From: Polaribacter sp. IC066
GTDB taxonomy: Bacteria; Bacteroidota; Bacteroidia; Flavobacteriales; Flavobacteriaceae
Assembly (NCBI RefSeq): GCF_007997085.1
Contig: NZ_VORR01000029.1
Span: 1 to 54,676 of the forward strand
Length of the DNA: 54,676 bases
Reading direction: 5' to 3'
Under the pieces are notes generated by a model. That model did not search any database, had not been told where the DNA came from, and saw only the letters and a program-made list of their open reading frames with translations. Below are positions 53,353 to 54,676 of the stretch, in pieces; positions within the stretch are counted from its first letter, which is position 1; each line of letters starts with the position of its first letter. A program made the position numbers and the translations under genes.

Positions 53353-54099
53353 TTGAAAAAACTACTATACATATATATAATAAGTCTCTCATGCATCGGT
53401 TTTGCGCAAAAAAGAGAAACAGATTCTTTACCAAAGAACATAGATGAGTATATTTTTGTAAAGCCAGGAGATACTTTAACGGTAACATTAAAAGAGTTTG
53501 CACTGCTACCAAAACAAAAATTTCAATCTAAAGATGATATTCGGTATTACTTGTGGTTCCGCAGAAAAGTATTCAAATCATATCCTTATGCAGAGTTGGC
53601 GTCATCAAGACTAGATTCTTTAAACGCGCGTTTAAACCGAATTGATTCTAAAAGGAACCGTAGAAAGTATACAAAACAAATTCAAAGTTATATTGAAGGC
53701 GAGTTCACAGAGCAAATTAAAAAAATGACTAAAACTGAAGGTCGTATTTTAATAAAATTAATTCATCGTCAAACAGGGTTAACAGCCTACGACAATATTA
53801 AAAGTTTAAGAAGTGGCTGGAAAGCTTTTTGGTACAACACAACTGCTAATATTTTTAGTCTCTCTTTAAAAACGGAGTATCATCCAGAAACTATAAACGA
53901 AGATTTTCTCATTGAAGATATTCTACAAAGAGCTTTTCAAGACGGTACTTTAAAATTTCAAGAAAGTAGATTAGATTTTTATTTTCCTGAAATTATTATA
54001 GAGAGAAAAGCAAAAATAGATGTAGAAGAGTACAAACTCATGTTTGCCAAGATGAAAAATAAGAGAAGCTATAAACGATCAATAAAGAATAAGGATTAA
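53353..54099 (+). CDS. DUF4294 family secreted protein, TTG start
   Basis: 248 residues, starting at TTG 53353 (read as MKKLLYIYIISLSCIGFAQ), a signal peptide with cleavage after Ala18-Gln19; there is no ATG in frame near it. The DUF4294 domain includes RYYLWFRRKVFKSYPYAELA, QIQSYIEGEFTEQIKKMTKT, GRILIKLIHRQTGLTAYDNI and SLSLKTEYHPE. Predicted periplasmic, function unknown; conserved in Bacteroidetes. The basic tail (KNKRSYKRSIKNKD) is notable. Confidence 0.87.
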   Translation: MKKLLYIYIISLSCIGFAQKRETDSLPKNIDEYIFVKPGDTLTVTLKEFALLPKQKFQSKDDIRYYLWFRRKVFKSYPYAELASSRLDSLNARLNRIDSKRNRRKYTKQIQSYIEGEFTEQIKKMTKTEGRILIKLIHRQTGLTAYDNIKSLRSGWKAFWYNTTANIFSLSLKTEYHPETINEDFLIEDILQRAFQDGTLKFQESRLDFYFPEIIIERKAKIDVEEYKLMFAKMKNKRSYKRSIKNKD

Positions 54100-54676
54100 T
54101 TTTAGGTGTTCCCGCACAAAAAAGCGCGGTCGGGCTTTCCATTATATCTTTTTATGCGTTGTTAATTTAAAGTTCACCATTTAAGAGAACATAGTTGTAA
54201 TCCATCAAAAATAATTTCGTTAATTTAGAGCATAAAAAGGATGCCATTACAATCCCTAACATGAGTTTTAGCATTTTAAAAGAGGGCAATAAAATACAAA
54301 AGGGTTTTCTTTTCAACAAAAACAAAAAACGAGTTAGTCTATGAAGGCTATTTTTTTATACAATTAAAACAATACTTTGATGCTAATTAGAAAGAATATA
54401 ATTTCAATTGGCCAATACTATTTCATTCAAAATTTTTTTTCGCAATAAAAACGAAGCAACCGAACGATAAAACACCGTTTATTTTAAGAGAGTTTTTACT
54501 AATTTTGACCATGATAAAAAGCAGCATTAAGTATTTCGGCACTTATTTTAAATAAAGGCATTGTTTTCAAAAAAACATTTCTGTGATAAAGAGCCTATTT
54601 TGAATGCTTTAAGAATTAAACACAAAAAACTTCAAAAAAGATAGTTTATAAAGTAAAAAGTAGTTGTATGTTTGCA
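54100..54676. other. Terminal intergenic region ending in a promoter-like site
   Basis: 577 bases with no ORF. At 54235-54246 AAAAAGGATGCC matches a piece of the direct repeats at 49172-49529. The last bases contain TATGTTTG (54668-54675), a TAnnTTTG -7 box, so a gene probably begins just beyond the window. Confidence 0.5.

Overview
The window looks like a chromosomal segment of a marine-type member of the Flavobacteriaceae (Bacteroidetes). It is strongly AT-rich. Promoters follow the Bacteroidetes pattern TTTG-N19-TAnnTTTG rather than the sigma-70 pattern. Several families typical of flavobacteria are present: DUF6090, DUF4294, DUF5777, YceI and fasciclin proteins, a 480-residue GAPDH, and a 951-residue CarB without the usual C-terminal domain. 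The exact genus cannot be fixed from the sequence alone.

Layout. Bases 1-2400 hold a rearranged rpmH locus: a complete ribosomal protein L34 gene, plus an upstream duplicate of its promoter and first 12 codons that ends in a stop, next to fragments of a lipoprotein operon. Bases 2440-7860 hold carB, two tandem fasciclin genes (one without a signal peptide) and a divergent VOC enzyme/HxlR regulator pair. Bases 8394-13924 hold a secreted amidohydrolase and two tandem M1 aminopeptidases. Bases 14434-20131 hold two paralogous envelope modules (OB-fold protein, YceI protein, DUF5777 barrel) facing away from each other around a Cache-LytTR regulator and a cytochrome c lipoprotein.

Bases 20761-31970 are the accessory region and the most striking part. 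Six units, all with genes on the minus strand, are separated by six copies of a repeat of about 127 bp that can fold into an outer stem with three hairpins. The units are a hypothetical protein, a HpaII-like restriction-modification pair, a DUF6090 protein, a Fic protein, a four-gene bacteriocin export locus whose 58-codon double-glycine peptide is easily missed, and a Cys/His-rich hypothetical protein. In the best units the two ends form an inverted repeat specific to that unit (for example GTTGGCAAC or GTTAGCAAT). This coupling resembles integron cassettes and attC sites, but the sites are not canonical and no integrase is visible.

Bases 32132-54099 return to an ordinary core chromosome: YigZ, a DMT transporter, a HAD hydrolase, RibD (apparently starting at ATT), an LEA-like lipoprotein, GNAT, cardiolipin synthase, PrmC, a thioesterase, DnaA, a low-molecular-weight phosphatase, an RsmI-like methylase, a lysozyme-like protein, MltG, GNAT, DapF, HtrA, GAPDH, DinB, a hypothetical protein, LigA and a DUF4294 protein. 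A pair of 184-bp-spaced direct repeats lies between GAPDH and DinB. No rRNA, tRNA, CRISPR array or transposase gene was recognised.
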